Shown here one piece after another: positions 17,333-25,984 of a stretch of 47,385 bases of DNA. The DNA lies in the IMG/VR virus record IMGVR_UViG_3300037189_008601, positions 1 through 47,385 of that record; one strand, 5' to 3'. The DNA comes from a virus. A program made the position numbers and the translations under genes. The notes below the pieces were generated by a model. That model was given only the letters and a program-made list of their open reading frames with translations. It had not been told where the DNA came from and did no database searches. Positions within the stretch are counted from its first letter, which is position 1. Every line of letters begins with the position of its first letter.

Positions 17333-20175
17333 GTACGACCAACACTTCCGTAACTACATCAAAGCGTCAAGTACTTGACTATACCAGTCGGGATTACAAG
17401 TCCATCAGGACAATGCTTGTTGGTCTGGCTAAGGGATACCTGCCTGATTGGCAGACAGTAGGTAACACTGGAGATTTTGGCACACTCCTATTAGAGCTTT
17501 ATGCGTATGTCGGCGATGTCATGAACTATTACATCGACCGTGTGGCTGCTGAAGCATTTCTTGGAACAGCTGTTCGACGACAAAGTGTGCTTTATATAGC
17601 CGATATGCTTGGCTATCGGCCAATGGGACAGAGGGCTGCTACTGTCCCAGTTACATTTACATGGACTTGGGATACTGAGAATCTCACCAATGGTCAACTT
17701 CCTGTGTATACCTACAACGTAGATACAGTGAAAATCGATTCCGGTACCGTGATGCTTTCAATCACTTCGCTTACAAATACTTTGACCGTAGGCCAGACTG
17801 TCAAAGTCCCCACTACGATTGCTGCCCAGTTAGATCCTGCCGCTCCCACAATAAGTGGTTATCGGGTTTTAACCTCAGTGGTCTACACCGGAGATCATGT
17901 AGTTGCTACCTATGATGTAGATAGCACGAGTTCTCTTGATGAGACTAACGTCAGCAATATCACTATTGAATCGGGAAATACGGTAGTGATACCAAAGGGT
18001 ACTGTGGTATCTAGTTCGCCATTAGCCGATGGTAGTGTCGTAACGTTCGAAACCGATACAGCTGTTGTCCTTGATACTCAGAATGGTCGTCAAATTTCTG
18101 ACGGTTCTACTACATTCTCCCTATCTGTTCAGACAACTGCTTCTGAGGGTACTACTATAAACCCGTATCTCATTGGAACTAGCAAGGGTATTCCTAATGC
18201 TGAGTTTGTTATCAGCAATGCTGGAGTCATTGACCGGACGGTGAAAATCTTCACCAAGGAGGGCGGTCAGGTAATCACATGGGATAGCCTCGATAAGATC
18301 TCACTGGCTACGCCTACTCAATCAGCGTTCTCCACTTATGTGGATGACAATAACTACACTCACGTTCTTTTTGGTGACAAGACTTCAGGACGGATACCTC
18401 CGACAAACGTAGAGATATATGCTAGTTATCGATACGGGGTTGGAGCAGCTGCGAATGACCTGACTATAAATAGCATTGTTTCTCTGAACAATGATTATGC
18501 CAATACGTTAGGGATAACTGTCACCAACAGTAAGGCTCCTGCTGGAGGATCTGACGTTGAGTCAATTGACTCTATGCGTTATTCGATTCCCCGAACCACT
18601 GCTTTGAACCAACGAGCTGTTTCTTTGGAAGACTATGTGACACTGGCTCTTCAGGTTCCCGGAATAACAAAGGCCATTGCTTACGGATCAAACTACACGT
18701 CAGTGTTTGTCCGTATCGCCGCTAATGCTGAATCATCGGCAGCTATTACACGAACTATTACTGGTATCCGTAGTAACAGCGGTGTGGCGACAATATCTAC
18801 AAGTTCAGATATACAGGTTTCCCCGGGGCAACAAGTTCTTATAGCTGGTATTGACAACTCATATACAGCCTTAAATGGTCAACAAACGGTAGGAGCGAAA
18901 GTCTGGAAGACGACTAACCCTCTAAACCTTATTTATAAAACTTTTATCAAGAATAACCAAGGCATACTGTCAGCGACTTTATCGTCCGGTTCTTCTACCT
19001 TTACAGTCCCATCAGGCTCTACCATTTTGACTCTGCCGCTTGGAACAAGCATAGAGCTGGGCAGCGAGCAGATGCAGGTAACCAACATAAGTGGTACCAC
19101 CATAACTGTGGCTCGCCCTAATACTCCTGTAGCCCATAATGTCATGACCATAACTCGTAAGGCCAGTAGTGTTACTAGTGGAGTAACTACTGCCACTCTT
19201 ACTACTGGAACTACCAACCACGGATATGCAGTAGGCGACGTAGTCACGGTATCAGGAGTTTCAGGAACGGCACCATCAACGGTATTCAATGGCACGTATA
19301 CCATTACAGCTGTAACCACTACGACATTCAGTTACGTAACAACTGGTACCGCTGTTACTAGCGCTAACTCAACAGGAAGCGTTTCCCCTACCATCATTGC
19401 TGATCCTATTGCCACTCTTACTACTAGTAGGAGTCACGGTTTCACCCCCGGTCAGTTAATAAACGTAAATGTCGATGACGCTACATCCAACCCTTTCAAC
19501 GGTACACACGTCATACTCAATACTCCGAGCGCTACGACGTTGCAGTTCAAAGTGCTGTCGTCCGTAGAGGCGGCTACCACTACAAATATTGATGCGGCTA
19601 TTACAAGCCTTTCAGCACTTGTTAAGGGTGCTCCCGGATTTACTATAGCCGGAACATATCTAGATACTGAGTGGACTAGTGCTGTACTCACAGCAACGCC
19701 TTATGTGAAAACAACAGATCCTGAGACTCAACTTCTCATAACTTCTTTGGAATCATATCTATCTGATAAGAAGCTCATAGGTTCAGTTGTTTATGGAGAA
19801 GGCGTTGAATGGACTGATGCCGATATCAAGGTCAGTCTGAACGTACTGCCTCTGTACAACCGAGCAAGCGTTCAGGACGCTGTAAAAACGGCGATCTTAG
19901 ATGTGTTCAAATATGACAACGTTGATTTCGGTAAGCGTATAACTGCTGGAGATGTGTACCGATCGATACTCTCGGTTGACGGCGTTGACTATGCTACTAT
20001 CACATTGTTAGCGGAAGCGGGAAGCTATACAAGTCCTGTGGTAGGAAATATAAACGACCCTCTTATTGACGCTGATAACGCTAAACGTATTCCTAGAATT
20101 AATCCACTTATAGATATCGTGTATCCGAGCGGCTGGATTACCGCTACGGGTGGACTTGTACATAAGGTACTGTGA
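17329..20175 (+). CDS. Baseplate J-like wedge protein with inserted beta modules
   Basis: A 948-residue protein. The N-terminal ~100 residues (VLDYTSRDYKSIRTMLVGLA, TGDFGTLLLELYAYVGDVMNYYIDR) and the RRQSVLYIADMLGYRP motif are typical of J-like/gp6-like wedge proteins. The C-terminus (TDADIKVSLNVLPLYNRASV, GKRITAGDVYRSILSVDGVDYATI) is the conserved end. Between them, residues ~470-750 hold an insertion containing up to three copies of the shared beta module. The best copy is at about residues 611-681 (HGYAVGDVVTVSGVSG, TYTITAVTTTTFSYVTTG). The start is GTG at 17329, overlapping the gpW stop. The insertion makes it considerably longer than P2 gpJ (about 300) or T4 gp6 (about 660). Confidence 0.92.
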   Translation: MSTTNTSVTTSKRQVLDYTSRDYKSIRTMLVGLAKGYLPDWQTVGNTGDFGTLLLELYAYVGDVMNYYIDRVAAEAFLGTAVRRQSVLYIADMLGYRPMGQRAATVPVTFTWTWDTENLTNGQLPVYTYNVDTVKIDSGTVMLSITSLTNTLTVGQTVKVPTTIAAQLDPAAPTISGYRVLTSVVYTGDHVVATYDVDSTSSLDETNVSNITIESGNTVVIPKGTVVSSSPLADGSVVTFETDTAVVLDTQNGRQISDGSTTFSLSVQTTASEGTTINPYLIGTSKGIPNAEFVISNAGVIDRTVKIFTKEGGQVITWDSLDKISLATPTQSAFSTYVDDNNYTHVLFGDKTSGRIPPTNVEIYASYRYGVGAAANDLTINSIVSLNNDYANTLGITVTNSKAPAGGSDVESIDSMRYSIPRTTALNQRAVSLEDYVTLALQVPGITKAIAYGSNYTSVFVRIAANAESSAAITRTITGIRSNSGVATISTSSDIQVSPGQQVLIAGIDNSYTALNGQQTVGAKVWKTTNPLNLIYKTFIKNNQGILSATLSSGSSTFTVPSGSTILTLPLGTSIELGSEQMQVTNISGTTITVARPNTPVAHNVMTITRKASSVTSGVTTATLTTGTTNHGYAVGDVVTVSGVSGTAPSTVFNGTYTITAVTTTTFSYVTTGTAVTSANSTGSVSPTIIADPIATLTTSRSHGFTPGQLINVNVDDATSNPFNGTHVILNTPSATTLQFKVLSSVEAATTTNIDAAITSLSALVKGAPGFTIAGTYLDTEWTSAVLTATPYVKTTDPETQLLITSLESYLSDKKLIGSVVYGEGVEWTDADIKVSLNVLPLYNRASVQDAVKTAILDVFKYDNVDFGKRITAGDVYRSILSVDGVDYATITLLAEAGSYTSPVVGNINDPLIDADNAKRIPRINPLIDIVYPSGWITATGGLVHKVL

Positions 20176-20181
20176 TAGGCG

Positions 20182-22107
20182 ATGGCATGGGATACCGGAT
20201 TTGAGGTAGATGTCGATAGCGTTCGCCCGCTACGTTATCTGATTACTAAGTACTCCTCCACAACAACTTCCGCAACCATTACCGTTGCTTCAGGTCATAA
20301 GATAGCAGTCGGATATACAATTCATGTTGAAGGTATAAGCAGCACCTTCGATGGACAGTTCACCGTAATCTCTGTTACTTCTACAACGATTGAGTATGCT
20401 CTTTCCGGTACTGCTACAGCCGAAAGTACCGCTCCTGCTGGGGCCGCTGTTTATACTCCCAACTCTGGTTTCCTGCGGTATAACACGTTTGATACTGTTC
20501 TGGACTCAATTGCAAAGACAACAACGTTCTATGCGGAACCATGGGATTACCACACCATTCGTATACTTTGTGGTTTCGATTCAACAATCGATCTAGCAGT
20601 ACGTAGAGATTTACAAAGAAATCTCACGCCTAGAATTGCTATCTGCCGTTCGGCGTTTGGGTACCCGTCCACGCCTATTGATGGTGAAAAGATTGTTGAT
20701 ATTGCATATGAGGACTTGATTCCGTACGGAGACAACACAAAGGTCATCAATTACATTCAGATAAATGATACTGAGACGTATCCTGACGGTAGCTACAAGC
20801 GGCCAATACTTGACGTTCAAGGTATTTACGATAGGAATCTCCCCTCAGGCCGTTGGTATTACTATACGTTATTCGTTTTTGCTACTAATTCTGCTGCGGA
20901 TACAAATCAGATTTGGATTCCCATAAAATCGATCGATGCTTTGACGCCGATCGATTATGGACATGGCGAACGTATGTACGACATGATTCCTCCGTACCAT
21001 CAGTACAAAGATGAAGAGTTCACGTACGGAACCGGACAGCAGGGTGTTCTTAAAAGTTTGCTTGATACCATCGGCTTTGAGATTGATTATACGAAGACGC
21101 TTGCTGAAGGCGTGGAAAACACCTACAACATAGACTATGTTCATGACGATCTTCTCTACGCCCTTGGTGAAATGAACTTCGGAGTTCATAAGGAAGACAG
21201 TCTTGGTGATATTCGATACCGAGCAATATTGTCGACTGCTAGCAATCTGTACGACTTGCGGGGAAGTGCTTACGGTATTCAGAAGCTAATCTCGGCGGCT
21301 TCTAAATATAGAACAAAGTCTCTAGAAGGCATCAATATCCTCAATCTTACTGACGATGCCGAGTTTGCTAGCGGGACGGGATCTTGGGGAGATTTGCATG
21401 ATAAGTACAGCACTTTCGTAACTAGCGCTGCCCCTAATGGATGGGGTACAGATACTAACAAAGCGGTGATCTCTCGCAGCCCTGACGCTTTTAAAACTAC
21501 TACTTATCCTATAATTACCGATCCTAATGATCCTCAATATTCGCTTGTTCCACGACAAGGATCTATGATTCTGGAAATCGGTAGCAATACTTCATTACCT
21601 ACGATCATTGCGTGCGGACTGGGTACGGGATCAGTAACTGGCCGTAATCACGAAGAAGTATCTACCCAGTTCTACCCAAAGACTAATGGGGTAAGGTGTA
21701 CGTCGGGTAAGGTCTATACATTCTCATTCTATGCTTCAACAACTACACTTCCTGATACTTGTCAAGTGGCGGCAGGAGTAATGTGGTTTAACGATACTGA
21801 CAATTTCGTAATAAGTACAGATTTTCTCAGTAGAAACCAATCAGTCATAGATAATATATCTACTGATATGACGAGATACACAGTAGATTCCGAGGCACCC
21901 ATTTCCACTGTGGTCGGTAGGGACAGCGTTTATGCTGTTCCTTATATCTATTTTAGTAATTCAACATATAAGAAGCGCATTTCAGCGTGTATGTTTAATA
22001 TTGAAACCAACTCGGCAGCAGATTACGTTTTGAACACCGATGTCTACATTACTCTTAATTCTAGTACTGAGACTATCGGATCGCAGTACATCATAGGAGT
22101 GGACTGA
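20182..22107 (+). CDS. gpI-like tail protein with beta module
   Basis: A 641-residue protein immediately after the J-like gene, where P2 gpI-like tail proteins sit. Residues ~18-82 are another copy of the shared beta module (IAVGYTIHVEGI, FDGQFTVISV). The middle (about 85-370) contains AICRSAFGYPSTPIDGE and GQQGVLKSLLDTIGFEIDYTK, the helical core seen in gpI-like proteins. The C-terminal part from about residue 390 (LNLTDDAEFASGTGSW) is beta-rich and resembles a carbohydrate-binding jelly roll. It probably links the wedge to receptor-binding parts. It overlaps the next gene by one base. Confidence 0.72.
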   Translation: MAWDTGFEVDVDSVRPLRYLITKYSSTTTSATITVASGHKIAVGYTIHVEGISSTFDGQFTVISVTSTTIEYALSGTATAESTAPAGAAVYTPNSGFLRYNTFDTVLDSIAKTTTFYAEPWDYHTIRILCGFDSTIDLAVRRDLQRNLTPRIAICRSAFGYPSTPIDGEKIVDIAYEDLIPYGDNTKVINYIQINDTETYPDGSYKRPILDVQGIYDRNLPSGRWYYYTLFVFATNSAADTNQIWIPIKSIDALTPIDYGHGERMYDMIPPYHQYKDEEFTYGTGQQGVLKSLLDTIGFEIDYTKTLAEGVENTYNIDYVHDDLLYALGEMNFGVHKEDSLGDIRYRAILSTASNLYDLRGSAYGIQKLISAASKYRTKSLEGINILNLTDDAEFASGTGSWGDLHDKYSTFVTSAAPNGWGTDTNKAVISRSPDAFKTTTYPIITDPNDPQYSLVPRQGSMILEIGSNTSLPTIIACGLGTGSVTGRNHEEVSTQFYPKTNGVRCTSGKVYTFSFYASTTTLPDTCQVAAGVMWFNDTDNFVISTDFLSRNQSVIDNISTDMTRYTVDSEAPISTVVGRDSVYAVPYIYFSNSTYKKRISACMFNIETNSAADYVLNTDVYITLNSSTETIGSQYIIGVD

Positions 22108-23615
22108 TGAGCAATATTACTAACTTGATGGTGACTGATTGGTTTAAGTCGAATTACGCCTCTACAGGTTTTTGGACATCAAATAGAAAAGTAGGGGTCA
22201 AGCTCTACGCTCGCTCTCCCCGGGTAACATCTCTTTCAAACAATACGTTTAAAACATACACGGCACTGGCGGGGCTTAGTAATCATCCAGAGTGGGTCCC
22301 TGTTTCGGCGACCATTACTATGTACCCATCAGATATCTATCTTAAAAGGGTAGTAGATGGCGATACTGATTATCTTCAACTAGTTTTATCCAATGGAACG
22401 GATGCAAGTGTTGATAATGTCGTCCCAGCTGGCTGGCGATTCGACCCTACATCTCCAAATGTCTATTCTCAAGATGCGGTCTATGTAGCGGTATTCTATT
22501 TTATTGGAACCATAGGAAGTGTTGTCAATCCCATAATATGGGCCACAAGCCAAGGCATAGGCGATCGAACAATTGTTCACAATGGTTCTGTTTATGGACA
22601 GGCATCCACAAATGCTGGTAGCCACCCACACGTAGTTAGAGTAAGTAACACTACTGCTATTACTGTTGACACGAATAACTTTGAAGCTGGTCTGCTTTAC
22701 CTAAAGCCATCTCCACCGGTTTGGGAAAACGCTCACGCTTTACATATCTGGGTGGAGCCTCAGCGGATCAATTACATTGCCAATCCTTCTTTTGAGGGAG
22801 GGACATTTGGATGGCGAAGCAACTCTACTATGGCAGTGGTTACTGGTGGCCTGAACACATCTACGTCTAGAACGAAGTGCCTTCATTTACAACAGAGCGT
22901 TCAAGGAGACGTGATAGTCCTTGAATCGAACTTATTTCCGTTCGATAGTCAATGGATGTCAGTAAGTTTCAACATCTCTGGTACTGGGAATGTCCGATTT
23001 GGATTAGTAAATTTCGATTCCTCATATTACGACAAAGCCTATCTACGCTCAGAATATGTACATATCTCTGGAGGATCGGCTACTGGAGGATTTACTAAAT
23101 TCACCGGGCTTATACCTAGAACCGATTTCACAGTTGAGTCACTTTTACGAATAGAAATTTCGAACCCAACTGATGGAACCGGTAGTTGGGTAGCTAATGA
23201 TGTCTGGATAGACGATGTCTTAGTAGATCCCCATGAGAGTCAATATGAGTACTTCGATGGTGACTCAAATGATGGTCTAGTTAATGATTTTCGATGGGTA
23301 AAAAATCTGGCTAACCAACATTTCTCAGTGTGGTACAACAACTACGACAACACTAGAAACCGTCTTATGGGAGGACCGGACCAAACCGATACTTTCACTG
23401 ACGCCAATGGGGAGCATCCGAAATACAAAGAGGGGCTTGTTGATGAGTGGATGCCTACCGGAGCTAATATCGTAGTTCACTGGGATGCGGTAAGTTCTTA
23501 CACGCCGAACAACTGGCTCGGTGATGCTTATTATCCCATCTCAAATGTCAATGGCACTACGGTGACCTCCGCTGGGTCGCTTAAGCATCTCAGCTTCACA
23601 CTAGTACCTTACTGA
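22107..23615 (+). CDS. Minor tail/receptor-binding-like protein
   Basis: A 502-residue beta-rich protein. After an N-terminal region following on from the preceding tail protein, residues ~225-375 read INYIANPSFEGGTFGW, with WVANDVWIDDVLVDPHES at the end. This is the typical opening and closing pattern of CBM4/9-like carbohydrate-binding jelly rolls in tail proteins (the 'NPSFE...W' motif). A further domain ends HLSFTLVPY. It is likely a host-surface-binding component distal to the baseplate. Sugar specificity cannot be predicted. Confidence 0.65.
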   Translation: MSNITNLMVTDWFKSNYASTGFWTSNRKVGVKLYARSPRVTSLSNNTFKTYTALAGLSNHPEWVPVSATITMYPSDIYLKRVVDGDTDYLQLVLSNGTDASVDNVVPAGWRFDPTSPNVYSQDAVYVAVFYFIGTIGSVVNPIIWATSQGIGDRTIVHNGSVYGQASTNAGSHPHVVRVSNTTAITVDTNNFEAGLLYLKPSPPVWENAHALHIWVEPQRINYIANPSFEGGTFGWRSNSTMAVVTGGLNTSTSRTKCLHLQQSVQGDVIVLESNLFPFDSQWMSVSFNISGTGNVRFGLVNFDSSYYDKAYLRSEYVHISGGSATGGFTKFTGLIPRTDFTVESLLRIEISNPTDGTGSWVANDVWIDDVLVDPHESQYEYFDGDSNDGLVNDFRWVKNLANQHFSVWYNNYDNTRNRLMGGPDQTDTFTDANGEHPKYKEGLVDEWMPTGANIVVHWDAVSSYTPNNWLGDAYYPISNVNGTTVTSAGSLKHLSFTLVPY

Positions 23616-23626
23616 ACGGAACAATC

Positions 23627-23881
23627 ATGGAATACCTTTTCATGGCCCTAACGGTCTTTTCTGTCATTCGCTTCATTCAAGTGTTCGTCAATGCGCCGTC
23701 TTGGCTGTGGCAGCTTGCAACCTTGGCCCTGTCTGCTATGGTTCTTCTCCCATGGCATTCAGGAGGTCAGTGGTTCATGCCTCTAGCCGTGGCAGGAATG
23801 GTCACATTCCTACAGTTTTTGGAGAACATCCTCATTGCTAAGTCTGATGAGGCACTGAACGCAATCATGCGACGACGATAG
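23627..23881 (+). CDS. Small membrane protein, holin candidate
   Basis: An 84-residue protein with three hydrophobic stretches: about 1-20 (MEYLFMALTVFSVIRFIQVF), 25-45 (SWLWQLATLALSAMVLLPW) and 50-67 (WFMPLAVAGMVTFLQFL). It ends in a short charged tail with NAIMRRR. Two or three transmembrane segments with a basic C-terminus are consistent with a holin or a phage membrane protein. It lies at the end of the tail module. No endolysin is adjacent, so a lysis role is tentative. Confidence 0.6.
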   Translation: MEYLFMALTVFSVIRFIQVFVNAPSWLWQLATLALSAMVLLPWHSGGQWFMPLAVAGMVTFLQFLENILIAKSDEALNAIMRRR

Positions 23882-23890
23882 GAGCACTAG

Positions 23891-24691
23891 ATGTTGTACA
23901 CACTCGTTGGAAATGGCGACGCCAACAAGAAAGAAGTACTCGCTACGATCGAGAGCCTTGCATCCTCGGTCCATGGTTACGATGACTTCTGGATGGTTCT
24001 CTGTGCCGAAAGCCAGCCCTCAAAAACGGTGACTGCGATCGTTCAGTACCTGACCGACATGGGGGTTTACTTCGAGATCATTGCGGAATCATCTGACATG
24101 ATTCCTGCGATCTACGATGCTGCCCAGCAGATTCATGTCACCAATGATCTTCTTAAGAAAATCGTCGTAGTCAGCAAGAAGCGGGTTCAGCCTGACGAGA
24201 AGTCAGCCATTCTTGTGATGGACGACAACTTGGATGAAAATAAGTTTCTCATGGACGTGATCTTCACTGCTACTGATGCGGATATTCCGGTGTACGAACT
24301 CGGCGGTCAGATGGTTCAGATCGTTCTTGAAGGCTCAGACGATCCCGTCATTGAGGAAGATCTGACTGTTGAAGAGGCTGAACCGATTGTCATTGAGGAA
24401 ACGATCATCGAAGAACAGTACGAGCAGGAGTTCCTCAAATTCCATCGTCCTGATCTAGAGGAACTGACGCTCAACGAACTTAAGGTTCTTGCCAACAGTC
24501 TCAACCTTGTTCCACGAGATATTCGGTCGAAGGAGTCCATCATTGAGGCGATCCTCTCTGAGGAGGCACCCATTGCGATCGAGTACGTGGAACCGCCAGT
24601 TGTTGACGATAACAAGTATTACCTGATGATCCTTAAGCCTGACGGATCAATCACGGTCAATCCGGTCGACAAGGCCACCATCCCAGTCTGA
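23891..24691 (+). CDS. Unknown protein with C-terminal HeH/SAP-like domain
   Basis: A 266-residue acidic protein. Residues 1-140 look like an alpha/beta (Rossmann-like) domain: LYTLVGNGDANKKEVLATI, DDFWMVLCAES, LKKIVVVSKK. An acidic Glu-rich linker (about 150-190) follows, then residues ~195-235, LEELTLNELKVLANSLNLVP...SKESIIEAIL, which matches the helix-extension-helix fold of SAP, LEM and Rho N-terminal domains. Such domains bind nucleic acids or mediate assembly. Its position at the end of the structural block, before a long non-coding stretch, gives no firm function. Confidence 0.6.
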   Translation: MLYTLVGNGDANKKEVLATIESLASSVHGYDDFWMVLCAESQPSKTVTAIVQYLTDMGVYFEIIAESSDMIPAIYDAAQQIHVTNDLLKKIVVVSKKRVQPDEKSAILVMDDNLDENKFLMDVIFTATDADIPVYELGGQMVQIVLEGSDDPVIEEDLTVEEAEPIVIEETIIEEQYEQEFLKFHRPDLEELTLNELKVLANSLNLVPRDIRSKESIIEAILSEEAPIAIEYVEPPVVDDNKYYLMILKPDGSITVNPVDKATIPV

Positions 24692-24862
24692 GGATAAGAA
24701 CATCTCCAGTACATTCTTGAGATCATGAGCATCTCGTCTAGACATGGAGATGTTCAATACCTTGCCACTACTTTTGAACGCCAAGGTCACCGCTCTTTCA
24801 CTTGTGTAACGAGCGGTGACCGGGGTGTTCTTATCGTGTAGATGGCAATAGGTCACAGGCAA
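24647..24862 (-). CDS. Possible minus-strand small protein, doubtful
   Basis: A 71-residue minus-strand frame runs from TTG 24862 (or GTG 24856) to 24647 and overlaps the 3' end of the preceding gene by 45 bases. The protein (YTSERAVTLAFKSSGKVLNI, then DAHDLKNVLEMFL) could fold as beta-beta-alpha. It would be divergent from the replication operon, with an operator-like palindrome at its start. However, no ribosome-binding site is visible and most of the frame consists of strong inverted repeats. A non-coding role for this region is at least as likely. Confidence 0.25.
   Translation of the reverse strand: MPVTYCHLHDKNTPVTARYTSERAVTLAFKSSGKVLNISMSRRDAHDLKNVLEMFLSSDWDGGLVDRIDRD
24785..24821. 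repeat. 11-bp perfect inverted repeat (hairpin)
   Basis: GGTCACCGCTC (24785-24795) is the exact reverse complement of GAGCGGTGACC (24811-24821), with a 15-base loop. It is the strongest stem in the non-coding region. It is not followed by a T tract, so it is not a classical intrinsic terminator. Confidence 0.75.
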
Positions 24863-24902
24863 ACATTAGTATAAGTTTGCAATCGGTGCAATTACTTATA
24901 GT
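24859..24902. promoter_or_regulatory. Operator-like palindrome and weak promoter
   Basis: GCAAAC (24859-24864) and GTTTGC (24875-24880) form a perfect 6-bp inverted repeat around ten A/T-rich bases, a typical repressor-site layout. Overlapping it, TTGCAA (24877-24882) and TATAGT (24897-24902) resemble -35 and -10 boxes, but the 14-base spacer is short. The site lies 21 bases upstream of the first replication gene and would suit control of early transcription. It is inferred only. Confidence 0.4.
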
Positions 24903-24922
24903 ACTTTTCGAATGGAACAATC

Positions 24923-25984
24923 ATGGCAGAGAAACCGAATTATCGGACAATTGATCTATCCAAGGCAATAGCCTTTGGATGGACAGCCCATCATGACCTG
25001 AACGCTGCTGAGATTCAGGTTTTCATGTTCATGGCAGCAAGAGGGAAGACCAACGAAGAAGGCATGGCCTTCGCTTGGTTCCCCATGGGCGGTCAAGAGT
25101 GGTGGGCAGCACAAATGGGTATGACCATTGGGAGGCTCAAGAAGGCCCTTGTAGGGCTGCGTAAGCGCCGCATGGTGGTCAATATGGAGGGGAGTACCGC
25201 AACGCCCCTGTACGGCGCTGTGAAGGGGTACGGAGTGCCTGAAGGGGTCATGTACAACGCCTACCAGTGGTACAAGGAGCGTGAGGACATCCGCTTCCTG
25301 AAGGCACCAAAGGATGCCAGCAGCATCGTTAACGATTCAGATGGAATCCTTAACGATTCAGATGGAATCGTCGACGATTCAGATGGAATCGTGGGCACCC
25401 CCTCTGAGCTGGGCTTTCGCGATACATACCCATGTAATAAACCCGGAGAAAATACCCAACTGTTTACACAGAGCACGCCCCCTTCGGGGTCGCACTCGGT
25501 TCTAACCTCAAAGAAGGATCTTGATGTGAAATACGAAGATGAGTGGTCGGTACCGAAAGATGCAAAACCGGTTAGGTCCAAGAAACCTCCCGTGGATGAA
25601 TTCCTAGTCCCGAAGGATTCTCATGAAGGGAAGGTCCGTCCAACTTCACCAGTCAAGAATCTTGCGGATGAGTTCTACGCCCAGTGGACACAGGCTCGGG
25701 AAGTGAAGACGATGCTGCCAGTTCCGTGGAGCAGCAAGCAGGCGTTCTACGCACGCATGAAGGACCTGCTGGGAACCCATTCCGAGGAACAGATCATCGA
25801 GATGTTCAAGACGTTCTTCCGAATGGTTCTTGCTGGCCGAATCAATCCGAAGGGGAATGAGCTTTGGAAGGATTTCTGGAATAACCGGGCATCCATCGCA
25901 ACGTCCGCACGAATGTCGACGAAGGAAGTACCTGCTGATCAGCAGACCGAACTTGAGAACTGGCGAAAGAAGATCCGTCGATGA
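24923..25984 (+). CDS. Replication initiator-like protein (winged-helix, O-type)
   Basis: A 353-residue protein. The N-terminal ~110 residues (TIDLSKAIAFGWTAHHDLNAAE, WWAAQMGMTIGRLKKALVGLRKR) have the appearance of the winged-helix domain of phage replication initiators and DnaD/O-like proteins. A low-complexity linker at about 135-160 is a 7-residue repeat (NDSDGIL, NDSDGIV, DDSDGIV) encoded by palindromic 21-bp iterons. The C-terminal region (about 240-345: FYARMKDLLGTHSEEQIIEMF) may contact the loader. It overlaps the DnaC-like loader by four bases (ATGA), the lambda O-P type arrangement. The initiator role is inferred from architecture and context. Confidence 0.72.
   Translation: MAEKPNYRTIDLSKAIAFGWTAHHDLNAAEIQVFMFMAARGKTNEEGMAFAWFPMGGQEWWAAQMGMTIGRLKKALVGLRKRRMVVNMEGSTATPLYGAVKGYGVPEGVMYNAYQWYKEREDIRFLKAPKDASSIVNDSDGILNDSDGIVDDSDGIVGTPSELGFRDTYPCNKPGENTQLFTQSTPPSGSHSVLTSKKDLDVKYEDEWSVPKDAKPVRSKKPPVDEFLVPKDSHEGKVRPTSPVKNLADEFYAQWTQAREVKTMLPVPWSSKQAFYARMKDLLGTHSEEQIIEMFKTFFRMVLAGRINPKGNELWKDFWNNRASIATSARMSTKEVPADQQTELENWRKKIRR
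25334..25390. repeat. Three 15-bp palindromic iterons, candidate replication origin
   Basis: GATTCAGATGGAATC occurs exactly at 25334-25348, 25355-25369 and 25376-25390, phased at 21 bp (two helical turns). Each unit has GATTC/GAATC inverted arms around AGATG. They sit in the middle of the initiator-like gene, as lambda's origin iterons sit in gene O, and a moderately A/T-rich stretch (about 25425-25465) follows. The repeat is seen directly; the origin function is inferred. Confidence 0.65.

Larger units (their letters stand above)
24692..24922. other. Structured non-coding region between late and replication genes
   Basis: This is the longest stretch without a plus-strand gene. It contains nested inverted repeats: GATAAGAACA (24693-24702) with TGTTCTTATC (24826-24835); GAACATCTCC (24698-24707) with GGAGATGTTC (24746-24755); GAGAT (24719-24723) with ATCTC (24731-24735); and an 11-bp perfect pair at 24785-24795 and 24811-24821. 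A palindrome and a promoter-like TATAGT follow. It could be a structured RNA, a transcription boundary or part of the origin. No poly-T terminator tail is present. Confidence 0.6.

Noticed and set aside
24311-24460. Acidic repeat-like stretch in the HeH/SAP-type protein as a separate functional element
   Set aside because: It is a Glu/Ile-rich linker of irregular composition with no DNA-level repeat.
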